Shown piece by piece: positions 26,120-35,036 of a stretch of 64,000 bases of DNA (positions within the stretch are counted from its first letter, which is position 1; every line of letters begins with the position of its first letter). Source of the DNA: Burkholderiaceae bacterium (GTDB lineage Bacteria; Pseudomonadota; Gammaproteobacteria; Burkholderiales; Burkholderiaceae_C); contig JAIRVR010000017.1 of the NCBI GenBank assembly GCA_031253795.1, forward strand, positions 174,259 through 238,258, in the 5' to 3' direction. The position numbers and the translations under genes were made by a program. The notes under the pieces were generated by a model. It did no database searches and was not told the DNA's origin. It saw only the letters and a list, made by a program, of their open reading frames with translations.

Positions 26120-28015
26120 TTACTGCGAGCTCCAGACGTGGTAGGCCACGCCCTCGTACTTGAAGGCCGGGTAGATGGAGATCACCAGGTCGCGTTCCGC
26201 GGCATTGGTGGTGTAGAAGTGCGCTCCGGTCTGCAGGTTGAAGAAGCGGTACATGGGCACGGAGTCCGTGCCGGCCTGCTGCAGCGCATACCATACCGGG
26301 CCTTCGTCCTTGAAGCTCTTGTAGTAGATGTTCACCTGCTGGCGCTCGAAGGCGTCGATGGTGTAGAAGTGCGCGCCCGTGCTGGCGTTGTAGAAGCGGA
26401 AGACGGGGCTCAGGCTTTGCAACTGCTGCGTGGCCGCATAGAAGGCCACGTTCTCGTACTGGAACTCGCGGTAATTGGCGATGACGTAGTCGCGTTCCTC
26501 GGCGTTGGCCGTGTAGAAGTGGGCACCCGTGCGCGTGTTGAAGAAGCGGTAGACCGGTGCGCGAGCGCTGCTGGCCGCTGCCAGCCAGCGGCTGATGGCC
26601 GGGTACAGCATGTCGAAGCGGCCGTAGACCGAAACGCTGCCGGTGTTGGTGCAGGTTTCGCCGTCGTTGCCATACAGCGTGCCGACCAGCTTGCCATCCA
26701 CGAACAGGCCCGAACCGCTGCTGCCGCCTTCGGTGCGGCCGCGCTGCCAGCTGACCATGTAGAAGTTGGGCGAGCCTTGCACCGAGCCGCCGCACAGCAT
26801 GCCGGTATCGCTGGAGGCCTGGCAGGCCAGCGCGCCGTAGTTGGTGCCGAAGCTGATCTTCTGCAGGTCGGCCTTGGGGTGGTGTATGCCCACCACGTCG
26901 ACGCCGGTCGCCGGCGTTGTCGTGGTCCAGCCCGCGAACACCGCGCCTGCGGGCGGAGCCTCGTTCAGGCGCAGCAGCGAGCCGTCCTGGTTGGCCGTTG
27001 CGTACAGCAGGGTCGCGCCGCTGCGCAGCGTCTTGCTGGCCGATGAGAGCGTGCGGCTGTTGCACGAGGGCGTGCGATAGAACCACGAGGTCTCCAGCGT
27101 GGAGGCCACGGTCTGCGTGTTGATGCAGTGGTTGGCGGTCAGGAAGTAGGGCGTGCCGCTCTGGGCCACGTCGTTGATCAGCGTGCCCGAGCACACATAG
27201 CCCAGGCCGTCCTTGATGTAGAACATGCGGGCCACGGCATTGCGCTGCGCGGCGTAGGCGTCGTAGCAGGTGGAATCCAGGTGGCAGGTCAGGGATTCAT
27301 TGAGCGAAGCCTGCACGTCGATGCCGTCTTCGCCCTCGCTTTGCAGTGGCAGCGACAGGTTTTCGTGCACGTGCATGACGCGGGGAATGGCCACGCGCAG
27401 CATGCCGGGCGGCGTGCCCGGAGGCAGCTCGATTTCCAGCGTGGCCTCGTCGCCGCCGCTGTCGGGTGTCCACCAGGTGCGGCCGTCGGCGCTGGAATCG
27501 CCTGCATCCTGGTTGGCCTGAATGGCTTGCAGCACGCGCTGGCCCGCGACCTCGTAGGCCTTGGCGCGCTCGCCCTGGGCATAGACGCGCAGCAGGGCGC
27601 TGCCCGGCAGTTGCTCGATTTCCACGCCCAGGCGGATGCCGTAGGCGCCTTCGGAGCGCACGCTGACCGCGGCCAGCCAGCCACCGCTGGCCGAGCGCTT
27701 CCACCGCAGCTGCGAACCCAGGGCATCGGCGCTGGCCATCTGGCTGCTCAGGCGCTGGGCGCCGACCTGCAGGGCGCCTCCGACCGCTGCCGAAGCCGCC
27801 TGGATGTGCTTCCACGCACCCAGTTCCACGCGCAGCGGAGTCACGTCCTGGACCGGTGCCAGGCTGCTGGAGGCCAGGAATTCGCGTGGCGCGTCGGCGG
27901 GCTGGACCCGTGCGTCCACGCTGACGGCGGCCTGGCCATGGGCCAGGCCCGCGGCCAGGGTCAGAGCCAGGGCGTGCAAACCCCTGCGCACCATGGTGTT
28001 GAATGACAGACTCAT
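26120..28015 (-). CDS. Secreted trypsin/lysyl-endopeptidase-like serine protease with three C-terminal repeats
   Basis: A 631-residue exported protease. A Sec signal ends near GLAHGQA. Residues about 30-230 are a propeptide-like region. Residues about 240-480 are a chymotrypsin-fold domain with His296 (TANHCIN), a likely Asp in the DGSLLRL segment, and Ser433 in GGSSGSG; paired cysteines fit disulphides as in Achromobacter lysyl endopeptidase. The C-terminus (about 494-631) has three copies of a roughly 45-residue module (PVYRFFNTRTGAHFYT, PVFRFYNASTGAHFYT, PMYRFFNLQTGAHFYT), the DUF5648 pattern, probably a surface- or sugar-binding propeller fragment. GAGAGGGAG precedes the ATG. It is a plausible cargo of the type II system encoded in this window. 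Confidence 0.9.
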   Translation of the reverse strand: MSLSFNTMVRRGLHALALTLAAGLAHGQAAVSVDARVQPADAPREFLASSSLAPVQDVTPLRVELGAWKHIQAASAAVGGALQVGAQRLSSQMASADALGSQLRWKRSASGGWLAAVSVRSEGAYGIRLGVEIEQLPGSALLRVYAQGERAKAYEVAGQRVLQAIQANQDAGDSSADGRTWWTPDSGGDEATLEIELPPGTPPGMLRVAIPRVMHVHENLSLPLQSEGEDGIDVQASLNESLTCHLDSTCYDAYAAQRNAVARMFYIKDGLGYVCSGTLINDVAQSGTPYFLTANHCINTQTVASTLETSWFYRTPSCNSRTLSSASKTLRSGATLLYATANQDGSLLRLNEAPPAGAVFAGWTTTTPATGVDVVGIHHPKADLQKISFGTNYGALACQASSDTGMLCGGSVQGSPNFYMVSWQRGRTEGGSSGSGLFVDGKLVGTLYGNDGETCTNTGSVSVYGRFDMLYPAISRWLAAASSARAPVYRFFNTRTGAHFYTANAEERDYVIANYREFQYENVAFYAATQQLQSLSPVFRFYNASTGAHFYTIDAFERQQVNIYYKSFKDEGPVWYALQQAGTDSVPMYRFFNLQTGAHFYTTNAAERDLVISIYPAFKYEGVAYHVWSSQ

Positions 28016-28237
28016 GAACTCCCTCTCAAGGAATTGACAGTATGGGGACCCGGCATTCTAGGTGGATAGCCTAGGATGAGTCTTAGACAAGTCTGGGACA
28101 GTTTTGCCAGGCCAAGGCCGCCAATGCTTTCTAGAATGGTCCCGGGCGAGCATGCATGCGACGACGGATGCGATGGACCAGGCCGCTTTGCGGCATGGCA
28201 ACGTGGTTCCGCGCCGGCCGCGCCTGCCTTTTCCGTG

Positions 28238-28256
28238 CCGGCCCCCAAGGGGCCGG
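28238..28256 (+). promoter_or_regulatory. Strong GC hairpin in the leader of the aldehyde dehydrogenase gene
   Basis: CCGGCCCC and GGGGCCGG form an 8-bp stem with loop CAA, 28 bases before the ATG and just before CTCTTTGAGGA, which holds the ribosome site. It may stop or slow upstream transcription. The same 18-base core recurs by chance or otherwise inside the ABC exporter gene near 40630. Confidence 0.35.
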
Positions 28257-28284
28257 ACCCGTCTCTTTGAGGAATACATCCAGC

Positions 28285-29727
28285 ATGAGCCACCCTTACT
28301 CCGATACCCAGCTTTTGATCGACGGCCAATGGCAGGACGCCGCCAGCGGCAAGAAAATCCCCGTGCGCAACCCGGCCAGCGGCGAGGTCATCGGCCATGT
28401 GGCCCATGCCGATACCGCCGATCTGGACCGTGCACTGGCCGCGGCCCAGCGCGGTTTCGAGGTCTGGCGCAATGTGTCGGCGCACGAGCGTGGCGCCATC
28501 ATGCGTCGCGCCGCGGCCCTGCTCAAGGAGCGTGCCGGCGAAATCGCCGCCCTGCTGACGCAGGAACAGGGCAAGCCCCTGGCCGAGGCCAAGGGCGAGG
28601 TGCTGGCCGGCGTGGGCATCATCGAATGGTTTGCCGACGAGGGACTGCGCGTCTATGGCCGCATCGTGCCCTCGCGCAAGACCGAGATCCAGCAGCTGGT
28701 GATCAAGGAGCCCGTGGGCCCGGTCGCGGCCTTCACGCCCTGGAACTTCCCCGTCAACCAGATCGTGCGCAAGATCGGCGCGGCCCTGACCACGGGCTGC
28801 TCCTTCCTGTGCAAGGCGCCCGAGGAAACCCCGGCTGCTCCGGCCGCCCTGTTCAAGTGCTTTGTCGATGCCGGCGTGCCGGCAGGCGTGGTGGGCCTGG
28901 TCTTCGGCGACCCGGCGCAGATCTCCTCCTACCTGATCGCCCATCCCGTGATCCGCAAGGTCACCTTCACGGGCTCCACGGCCGTGGGCAAGCAGCTGGC
29001 CGCGCTGGCGGGCCAGCACATGAAGCGCTCGACCATGGAGCTGGGAGGCCATGCGCCCGTGATCGTGGCCGAGGACGCCGACGTGGCCCTGGCCGTCAAG
29101 GCCGCGGGCGCGTCCAAGTTCCGCAATGCGGGCCAGGTCTGCATTTCGCCCACGCGCTTTCTGGTGCACAACAGCGTGCGCGAGGAATTCACGCGCGCCA
29201 TGGTCGCCCATGCCGAATCGCTCAAGGTGGGCAATGGCCTGGAGCAGGGCACGAGCATGGGTCCGCTGGCCAACCCGCGCCGCGTGACGGCACTGGCCCA
29301 CTTCGTGCAGGACGCGCAAAAGCACGGCGCCAAGCTGCTCACGGGTGGCACGGCCCTGGGCGACGCAGGCAACTTCTTCGCGCCCACGGTCCTGGGTGAC
29401 GTGCCCCTGAGCGCCGAGATTTTCAACCAGGAGCCGTTCGGCCCCGTGGCCGCCATCCGCGGCTTCGACGACATCGGCGAGGCCATCGCCGAGGCCAATC
29501 GCCTGTCCTACGGCCTGGCGGCCTATGCCTTCACACGCTCCATCAAGACCTCGCACCGGCTGGCCCAGCAGGTGGAGGCCGGCATGCTGTGGATCAACCA
29601 GCCGGCCATGGCCTCGGCCGAAATGCCTTTTGGCGGCATCAAGGACTCGGGCTACGGCTCGGAAGGTGGTCCCGAAGCCCTGGAGCCCTACCTGGTCTCC
29701 AAGGCCGTGTCGATCGCCGCCGTGTAA
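28285..29727 (+). CDS. NAD(P)-dependent aldehyde dehydrogenase, succinate-semialdehyde dehydrogenase-like
   Basis: A 480-residue enzyme of the aldehyde dehydrogenase superfamily. The catalytic pair is Glu252 (MELGGHAPV) and Cys286 ([12 protein letters not shown]), with the Rossmann motif [10 protein letters not shown] and [18 protein letters not shown] upstream and NQEPFGPVA downstream. The overall pattern matches the GabD group, but substrates cannot be fixed by motif alone. It is monocistronic: divergent from the protease and closed by a strong terminator. The ATG at 28285 is preceded by GAGGA eleven bases upstream, slightly far. Confidence 0.92.
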   Translation: MSHPYSDTQLLIDGQWQDAASGKKIPVRNPASGEVIGHVAHADTADLDRALAAAQRGFEVWRNVSAHERGAIMRRAAALLKERAGEIAALLTQEQGKPLAEAKGEVLAGVGIIEWFADEGLRVYGRIVPSRKTEIQQLVIKEPVGPVAAFTPWNFPVNQIVRKIGAALTTGCSFLCKAPEETPAAPAALFKCFVDAGVPAGVVGLVFGDPAQISSYLIAHPVIRKVTFTGSTAVGKQLAALAGQHMKRSTMELGGHAPVIVAEDADVALAVKAAGASKFRNAGQVCISPTRFLVHNSVREEFTRAMVAHAESLKVGNGLEQGTSMGPLANPRRVTALAHFVQDAQKHGAKLLTGGTALGDAGNFFAPTVLGDVPLSAEIFNQEPFGPVAAIRGFDDIGEAIAEANRLSYGLAAYAFTRSIKTSHRLAQQVEAGMLWINQPAMASAEMPFGGIKDSGYGSEGGPEALEPYLVSKAVSIAAV

Positions 29728-29750
29728 TACCGGCCCGCATGCCACGGCGC

Positions 29751-29776
29751 AACGGCCCCCGCGGGGGCCGTTTTTT
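29751..29776 (+). terminator. Strong Rho-independent terminator
   Basis: AACGGCCCCCGCGGGGGCCG is a near-perfect GC stem followed by TTTTTTC, directly after the aldehyde dehydrogenase gene. The convergent GNAT gene ends inside its T run, so the hairpin probably serves both. Confidence 0.9.
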
Positions 29777-30297
29777 CATTCCGGCAGGGTGGCAGCGGGA
29801 ATGCGGTAGACCACGGCCGGGTACTTGGGGCGCTGCTGGCGGGCCACCACCTCGCCGCCCAGGCCTTGCGCGATGCGCCGACTGGCGGTATTGGCCTCGG
29901 CCACGGGATAGACAAAGGCCCGGGGCGCAAACTGCGCGCGGGCCCAGGCGGCCAGGGCGGCCACGGCTTCGCGCCCATGGCCCTTGCCATGGGCATCCTC
30001 GCGGATCCAGATGCCGAGCTCGGGTTCGGCTTCGTGTGCGCGGTGCAGACCCAGCAGGCCGAGGAAGCGGCCGCTGCCACGCTCGCGCAGCACGAAGTTC
30101 CAGTCGGTTCCGGACGCCATGCCGGCCAGCCAGCCACGCCACACGGCCTCGAAGGCCTGCCCGTCGGCGGGCGGATCAAAGGACAGGTAGCGTGTGAGCG
30201 TGGGCGTGATGCAGGCCAGGGCCTCGTCGGCGTCGGCCGCGGTGAAGGGGCGCAGCACCAGGTGCGCGCAAGTGATGGCCAGGTCGGTCCACGGCAT
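29776..30297 (-). CDS. GNAT family N-acetyltransferase (RimJ/RimL-like)
   Basis: A 173-residue acetyltransferase of the RimJ/RimL type. The order is an N-terminal strand TCAHLVLRPFTAADADEALACI, ELGIWIREDAHGKGHGREAVAAL carrying the acetyl-CoA loop (GKGHGREA, the Q/R-x-x-G-x-G/A motif), and NTASRRIAQGLGGEV. The substrate is unknown; members act on ribosomal proteins, amino acids or drugs. GAGG lies nine bases before the ATG at 30297; an ATG at 30306 is also in frame but too close to that site. Confidence 0.85.
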   Translation of the reverse strand: MPWTDLAITCAHLVLRPFTAADADEALACITPTLTRYLSFDPPADGQAFEAVWRGWLAGMASGTDWNFVLRERGSGRFLGLLGLHRAHEAEPELGIWIREDAHGKGHGREAVAALAAWARAQFAPRAFVYPVAEANTASRRIAQGLGGEVVARQQRPKYPAVVYRIPAATLPE

Positions 30298-30366
30298 GCG
30301 GTTCATCCTCGGGAAACAGGGCAATGATGGCGTGGAAAGGCCATTGTGGCATGGCCGCCGCCGGGC

Positions 30367-32352
30367 TCAGTGCGCGGTGCCGAAGAAGTCCGGGTGCGTG
30401 CCGATTTCATGCGCGGCCTGGCGCAGCGGCCGCGCCTGGTCGGGGTGGCGCGGTGCCACGCGCCGGGCCAGGGCATCAAGCAGGGGGGGGCAATCCTGGG
30501 GCGCGGACTGCAGCCGCTGCAGGCGCAGCAGTGCGGCACGCACGGCACGGGCCGTGCCATCGGCGAGGGTGGATTCCTCGGACAGCTGGTGCAGGGCCTG
30601 GATGGCCCGGCCCACGTGCAGGGCGGCAAGGCCGCATTCGGCCGCCTGGCTGCCCTGCTGGCCACCGGCCTGCTCGGACATGCGCACCAGGCGCAGCAGC
30701 CGGTGGTACAGGCGGGCGCGCCAGATGCGTCCGTCGCGCGCATGGCGCGGCGTGGCCGCCATGTCCTGCAGTTCGTGGACCATCATGGCGCGCAGGCCTT
30801 GCAACCGTCCCTGCAGCGTCACCGGCAGGATGAAGCGGTAGGCCGCCCAGCCCGCCAGCGGCCCGGAGACCACGGCCAGGCCCAGGGCCAGGGCATGGGC
30901 AAAGCTGGCTGTCTGCGGATAGTGGGGCTGCAGCAAAAGCAGAAGCACCATGTTGCAGTCGTATCCCGACAGCGTGGTGCGCCGGTGCGAGAACAGCAGG
31001 GCGCCCACGAAGACGAAGGGCATCATCAGCCAGACCAGGCCCGCCTGGCTGCCGGCCAGGGGCCAGACCAGCCACTGGCAGGCCAGGGCCACGAGCACGC
31101 CCATGGCCTGGCCCAGGGTCACGTGGCGCATGGTGGCCGACGGGTTTTCGAAGCCCGAGAACACGGTGAGCATGATGGACATGCCCAGCAGCATGTAGGC
31201 GCCGCCGCTCCAGCCCGTGGCCACCCACAGCAGGCCGACGATGGCGATGGCCGAGGCCGCGCGCAGCATGGCGCGGCGCGCACCCAGCCAGTCGCTGTGC
31301 AATACCACGGGCCACTGGTGGGAGCGGTGGCCTGGCGGCAGGGGAAAGTCGTGGGCGGCAGCCAGATGGGCCTGCAGGGCAAAGCCCATGGGCGCCAGCA
31401 TGTCGGCCGCGCCGGGCCAGGCCTGGGCGGCCTCGCGTGCGCGTACCAGGGCCGCCGCGGCCTCGTGCAATTGCGGCTGGGTTTCCAGCAGCCGGGCGGC
31501 CTCGCGCAAGGCCTCGGCGGCCTGCCGTGCCTGATCGGGCCCGAAGGCCGGGGGCGGTTCCTGCGAGGGGGCGTCGCGCAGCCACAGCAAGGCCGAGATC
31601 TGGGCATTCATCAGCCGCCGCAGGGCACGCACGGCCTCGCGCGAGCGCTGGGAGCCTGCGGCATGCGGGTCCAGCCCTTCCTCGATCACGGCCATGGCCA
31701 GCAGGCGGCTGGCGATTTCCTGCGCACCCAGCGCGTAGTGGCCGCGCGCCTGCAGGCTGGCGGCCAGGTCGCGCAGCAGCTGGGAGAACAGCTGGCGCAC
31801 CTCGGCATGGCCGGGGATGCCGCTGCCGCGCGGCGTGAACAGCCAGCCCACCAGCAGGGCCGCGAACACGCCGGTCAGCGCGGTGAAGAGCCGGTCCCAG
31901 CCCAGGGCGAAGACCTGGTCGGGGTGGCCGCTGTCCAGCAGGGCCACCATGGCCGCCGAATAGCCCGACAGCATGGTGCCGTAGGCCATGAAGCTGCGCT
32001 GCAGATTGCCCACGCCCGCGCACAGGCCCAGCCATACGGCCAGGCCCAGCACCAGCCACAGCAGATCTCCCCGGGCCAGCAATACCAGTCCCACGCCCAC
32101 GGCCGTGCCCACCACGGTACCCGCGACACGGAAAAAGCTTTTCTCCAGCAACTGGCCACGCAGGGGCTGGGAGGCGGCCCAGACCGTCATGGCGGCCCAT
32201 TGCGGATGCTCCAGGCCCAGTTGCCAGGCCGCCAGCAGGGCAAGGCAGGCCGCGAAGGCCGTGCGCAGGTGCTGGCGCAGTCGCACAGGGTCGAAACCCC
32301 AGCGCGCCGATCGATCGATCAGCCGGCCGTAGCTCTGCTGGATGGCACTCAT
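30367..32352 (-). CDS. FUSC family inner-membrane transporter (aromatic acid or drug efflux type)
   Basis: A 661-residue protein with two membrane blocks separated by a soluble domain. The first block lies at about 25-165 (AAWQLGLEHPQWAAMTVWAASQ is the FUSC signature, then VGTAVGVGLVLLARGDLLWLVLGLAVWLGL). The second lies at about 350-500 (AIVGLLWVATGWSGGAYMLLGMSIMLTVF). The soluble middle and tail are helical. Relatives include YccS and the AaeB p-hydroxybenzoate efflux protein. The start codon overlaps the stop of the upstream MarR gene (ATGA), so it is co-translated with and probably repressed by that regulator. No membrane fusion protein gene is adjacent. Confidence 0.88.
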   Translation of the reverse strand: MSAIQQSYGRLIDRSARWGFDPVRLRQHLRTAFAACLALLAAWQLGLEHPQWAAMTVWAASQPLRGQLLEKSFFRVAGTVVGTAVGVGLVLLARGDLLWLVLGLAVWLGLCAGVGNLQRSFMAYGTMLSGYSAAMVALLDSGHPDQVFALGWDRLFTALTGVFAALLVGWLFTPRGSGIPGHAEVRQLFSQLLRDLAASLQARGHYALGAQEIASRLLAMAVIEEGLDPHAAGSQRSREAVRALRRLMNAQISALLWLRDAPSQEPPPAFGPDQARQAAEALREAARLLETQPQLHEAAAALVRAREAAQAWPGAADMLAPMGFALQAHLAAAHDFPLPPGHRSHQWPVVLHSDWLGARRAMLRAASAIAIVGLLWVATGWSGGAYMLLGMSIMLTVFSGFENPSATMRHVTLGQAMGVLVALACQWLVWPLAGSQAGLVWLMMPFVFVGALLFSHRRTTLSGYDCNMVLLLLLQPHYPQTASFAHALALGLAVVSGPLAGWAAYRFILPVTLQGRLQGLRAMMVHELQDMAATPRHARDGRIWRARLYHRLLRLVRMSEQAGGQQGSQAAECGLAALHVGRAIQALHQLSEESTLADGTARAVRAALLRLQRLQSAPQDCPPLLDALARRVAPRHPDQARPLRQAAHEIGTHPDFFGTAH

Positions 32353-32810
32353 GGCGTGGCCTCGGCACGCAGGGCGGCCATGCGTGCCTGGATCTTGGCC
32401 ATGCCGGCCAGCATGGCCTCGACCTCGGCGTCGTCCAGGTCCTGGAGCATGGCCAGCTCGGCCTGGAGCATGGTGGCGCGCACGCGGTCCACGGCGAGGT
32501 TGCCCTCGTCGGTCAGGAAGATGCGCTTGCTGCGCCGGTCGCCTTCGTCGGCGCGGCGCTGCACCCAGCCGTGGCCTTCGAGGATGTCCAGCAGGCGCAC
32601 CAGGCTGGAGCCGTCCAGGCCCACGCGTTCGGCCAGTTCCTTTTGCGTGACACCGTCTCCCCAGGCACGCAGGTGGATCAGCGGCGCCCACGTGGCATCG
32701 GTCAGGCCGTCGGCCAGCAGCTGTTCCTCGACCTGGCGCCGCCATTGGCGGACCAGGGTGACCATGAGGAAGCCGAGACGGGCGCGGGGAGGGGCGGAGG
32801 CAAAGGACAT
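32349..32810 (-). CDS. MarR family transcriptional regulator
   Basis: A 153-residue winged-helix regulator: LADGLTDATWAPLIHLRAWGDGVTQKELAERVGLDGSSLVRLLDILEGHGWVQRRADEGDRRSKRIFLTDEG is the MarR core, ending in the wing DRRSKRIFLT. It is the first gene of an operon with the FUSC transporter and overlaps it by four bases. The ATG at 32810 was preferred over a TTG at 32834, which lies inside the operator. A long perfect palindrome just upstream fits autoregulation, probably relieved by a small aromatic ligand (inference). Confidence 0.92.
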   Translation of the reverse strand: MSFASAPPRARLGFLMVTLVRQWRRQVEEQLLADGLTDATWAPLIHLRAWGDGVTQKELAERVGLDGSSLVRLLDILEGHGWVQRRADEGDRRSKRIFLTDEGNLAVDRVRATMLQAELAMLQDLDDAEVEAMLAGMAKIQARMAALRAEATP

Positions 32811-32829
32811 GCTCCGATTATGTTTGCAA

Positions 32830-32860
32830 TTCAATTAATTTGTATTGCAAATTAATTGAA
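32830..32860. promoter_or_regulatory. Perfect inverted repeat, probable MarR operator
   Basis: TTCAATTAATTT (32830-32841) and AAATTAATTGAA (32849-32860) are exact inverted copies with a seven-base spacer. This AT-rich block stands out from the GC-rich surroundings and lies 20 bases upstream of the MarR start, where it would overlap the promoter of the MarR-FUSC operon. Confidence 0.75.
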
Positions 32861-32895
32861 GCAACATCTACATCAGGGTCATGCCCACGGCTTCG

Positions 32896-33981
32896 CTAGA
32901 ACCAGGTCGGCACCCAGCGGTTGAGCAGCAGGCCGGCCGCCAGCAGCCAGGCAAAGAGCAGGGCCGCCAGCAGCAGGGGGCGCGTGCCCGCGGCGCGCAC
33001 GGCGCTGACATGGGTGGTCAGGCCCAGGGCCGCCATGGCAATGGCCAGCAGGGCGTTGTCCAGTTGCACGCCCGCCTGGACCGCGGCGGCGGGCAGCACG
33101 CCCAGCGAGTTCACGCCGGCCATGGCGACGAAACCCAGGGCGAACCAGGGGATGGTGACGCGGCCCGGGCGGCCGCCATCGGCCTGGCTGCCGCGCCCGC
33201 CGCGCGACACCGCCATGGACAGCAGGATCAGAAAGGGCGCCAGCATCATCACGCGCACCATCTTGGAAATCACGGCCACGTCGGCGGCTTCGGGCGCGAT
33301 GGCCTCGCCGGCGGCCACGACCTGGGCCACCTCGTGAACGGTGGAGCCCACGTACAGGCCGTATTGGGCCGGCGACATGTCCAGCCAGCCATGGGCAGCG
33401 TTCCAGTGGAAGAGCGCGGGGTAGAGGAAGGTGGCCACGGTGCCGAAAACCACCACCGTGGCCACGGCCACGGCCACATCCTCGGCCCGGCCCTTGATCA
33501 CGGGCTCGGTGGCCAGTACGGCGGCCGCGCCACAGATGGAGCTGCCGGCGCCGATCAGCACCGTGGTGCGCGCATCCAGCCCGAAAACGCGGCGGCCCAG
33601 CCACTGCGCCAGCACAAAGGTGCTGGTCAGGACCAGGGCATCGACGAGCACGCCGGCCAGGCCGACCTGGCCCATGTCCTGGAAGGTCAGGCGCAGGCCG
33701 TAGAGCACGATGCCGGCGCGCAGCAGGCGCTGCTTGGCCAGGCCCACGCCGCCGTGGCATGCGGGCGCCAACCGGGGATAGACCGTGTTGCCCACGATCA
33801 GGCCCAGGCAGATGGCCAGGGTCAGCGCGCTCAGGCCGCTGCCGGTCAGCAGGGGCTGGCGTGCCAGCCAGGTGGCGATGGCGGCCAGGGACCCGGCCAG
33901 CAGCAGGCCGGGCAGCAGGCTGGCCCAGCGGCGCGGCTGCAGGAAGGATGGTGCGGTGTGGGGGACGGATGCGGTATTCAT
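32896..33981 (-). CDS. YeiH family putative sulfate exporter (UPF0324)
   Basis: A 361-residue membrane protein with about ten to eleven hydrophobic segments. Family markers are LAICLGLIVGNTVYPRLAPAC, KQRLLRAGIVLYGLRLTFQD, GAGSSICGAAAVLATEPVIKG and VGSTVHEVAQVVAAGEAI. Members are called putative sulfate exporters; in enterobacteria yeiH is controlled by the LysR protein YeiE. The same divergent arrangement with a LysR gene is seen here, with a palindrome between them, which supports a sulfur- or sulfite-related role (inference). Confidence 0.9.
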   Translation of the reverse strand: MNTASVPHTAPSFLQPRRWASLLPGLLLAGSLAAIATWLARQPLLTGSGLSALTLAICLGLIVGNTVYPRLAPACHGGVGLAKQRLLRAGIVLYGLRLTFQDMGQVGLAGVLVDALVLTSTFVLAQWLGRRVFGLDARTTVLIGAGSSICGAAAVLATEPVIKGRAEDVAVAVATVVVFGTVATFLYPALFHWNAAHGWLDMSPAQYGLYVGSTVHEVAQVVAAGEAIAPEAADVAVISKMVRVMMLAPFLILLSMAVSRGGRGSQADGGRPGRVTIPWFALGFVAMAGVNSLGVLPAAAVQAGVQLDNALLAIAMAALGLTTHVSAVRAAGTRPLLLAALLFAWLLAAGLLLNRWVPTWF

Positions 33982-34041
33982 GGTGCCTGTGCGCCGCGGT
34001 CGTGGGCCGCAGCATGGAAGGCACTTTAGATTTGTTGGCTA

Positions 34042-34058
34042 TATTCGTATAACGAATA
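34042..34058. promoter_or_regulatory. Palindrome between yeiH-like and lysR genes
   Basis: TATTCGT-ATA-ACGAATA is a perfect 7-bp inverted repeat of the T-N11-A kind used by LysR proteins. It lies 55 bases before the lysR ATG and 61 bases before the yeiH-like ATG, a good place to control both. Confidence 0.65.
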
Positions 34059-34112
34059 GTTTTTGTAGCATCAACCGGGAAAAGCGGTTGATGCCTGCGC
34101 CACACTGACGCC

Positions 34113-35027
34113 ATGCTCCATCTGACCCTGCGCCAGCTCGAAATCTTCTGTGCCGTCGCCCAGACGGGCTCCACCGTGGCGGCGGCCGACGCCGTGGCCC
34201 TGTCCCAGTCGGCGACCAGCGCGGCGCTGCAGCAGCTGGAGCAGGCCATGGGTGCCCAGCTCTTCGAGCGCGTGGGTCGGCGCCTGGCCTTGAACGACGC
34301 CGGCCGCGCCCTGCTGCCCGAGGCCCTGGCCCTGCTGGAGCAGGCGCGCGGCATGGAGCAGGCGTTTTCGGCGCGCACCCAGGGCCTGCCCGTGCGCCTG
34401 CGTGTGGCGGCCAGCACCACCATCGGCACCTACGCGCTGCCGGCCGTGCTGGCCCGGCTGGCACGCAGCCATCCGCAGCTGAGCGTGGACCTGCGCATCG
34501 CCAATACGCGCGAAGTGGGCGAGGCCGTGCAGGCCCTGGATGTGGACCTGGGCCTGATCGAGGGCAGCAGCCAGTGGGAGGGACTGGAGGTCGAGCCCTG
34601 GATGCGCGACGAACTGGTCATCGTCGCCGCGGCCCATGATGGCCTGGTGCAGGAGGCGGCGCTGCGGCCGCTGGGCGTGGCGGCCCTGCGCCAGGCGCGC
34701 TGGCTGCTGCGCGAGCCGGGCTCGGGCACGCGCGAGATGGTGGAGCACGCCCTTCTGCCGCATTTGCGCCAGCTGCCGGCCGGGGCCACGCTGGGCAGCT
34801 CCGAAGCCATTGCGCGCTGCGTGGCCCAGGGCCTGGGTATCAGCTGCCTGTCGCGCGTGCTGGTGCAGGCCCTGGTGGCGTCGGGCGAGCTGGCCGTGCT
34901 GCCCACCACGCTGCCGCGCATGTGGCGCGATTTCTCGCTGGTGCAGCGCGCGGGCAAGCGCAGATCGCCCGCGCTGCAGGCCTTCGTGCGCGCCTGCCAT
35001 GAGATCGCGCAGCACGCACGACCCTGA
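34113..35027 (+). CDS. LysR family transcriptional regulator (YeiE/CysB-like)
   Basis: A 304-residue regulator. Residues 1-60 are the LysR winged helix (LTLRQLEIFCAVAQTGSTVAAADAVALSQSATSAALQQLEQAMGAQLFER). Residues about 90-300 are the effector-binding domain (RLRVAASTTIGTYALPAVLARL, DLGLIEG, GSGTREMVEHAL). The EPGSGTRE segment is typical of the CysB/YeiE branch, which senses small sulfur or nitrogen oxyanions or precursors. It is divergent from the YeiH-type exporter and probably controls it. Confidence 0.92.
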   Translation: MLHLTLRQLEIFCAVAQTGSTVAAADAVALSQSATSAALQQLEQAMGAQLFERVGRRLALNDAGRALLPEALALLEQARGMEQAFSARTQGLPVRLRVAASTTIGTYALPAVLARLARSHPQLSVDLRIANTREVGEAVQALDVDLGLIEGSSQWEGLEVEPWMRDELVIVAAAHDGLVQEAALRPLGVAALRQARWLLREPGSGTREMVEHALLPHLRQLPAGATLGSSEAIARCVAQGLGISCLSRVLVQALVASGELAVLPTTLPRMWRDFSLVQRAGKRRSPALQAFVRACHEIAQHARP

Positions 35028-35036
35028 GAGCCGGCC

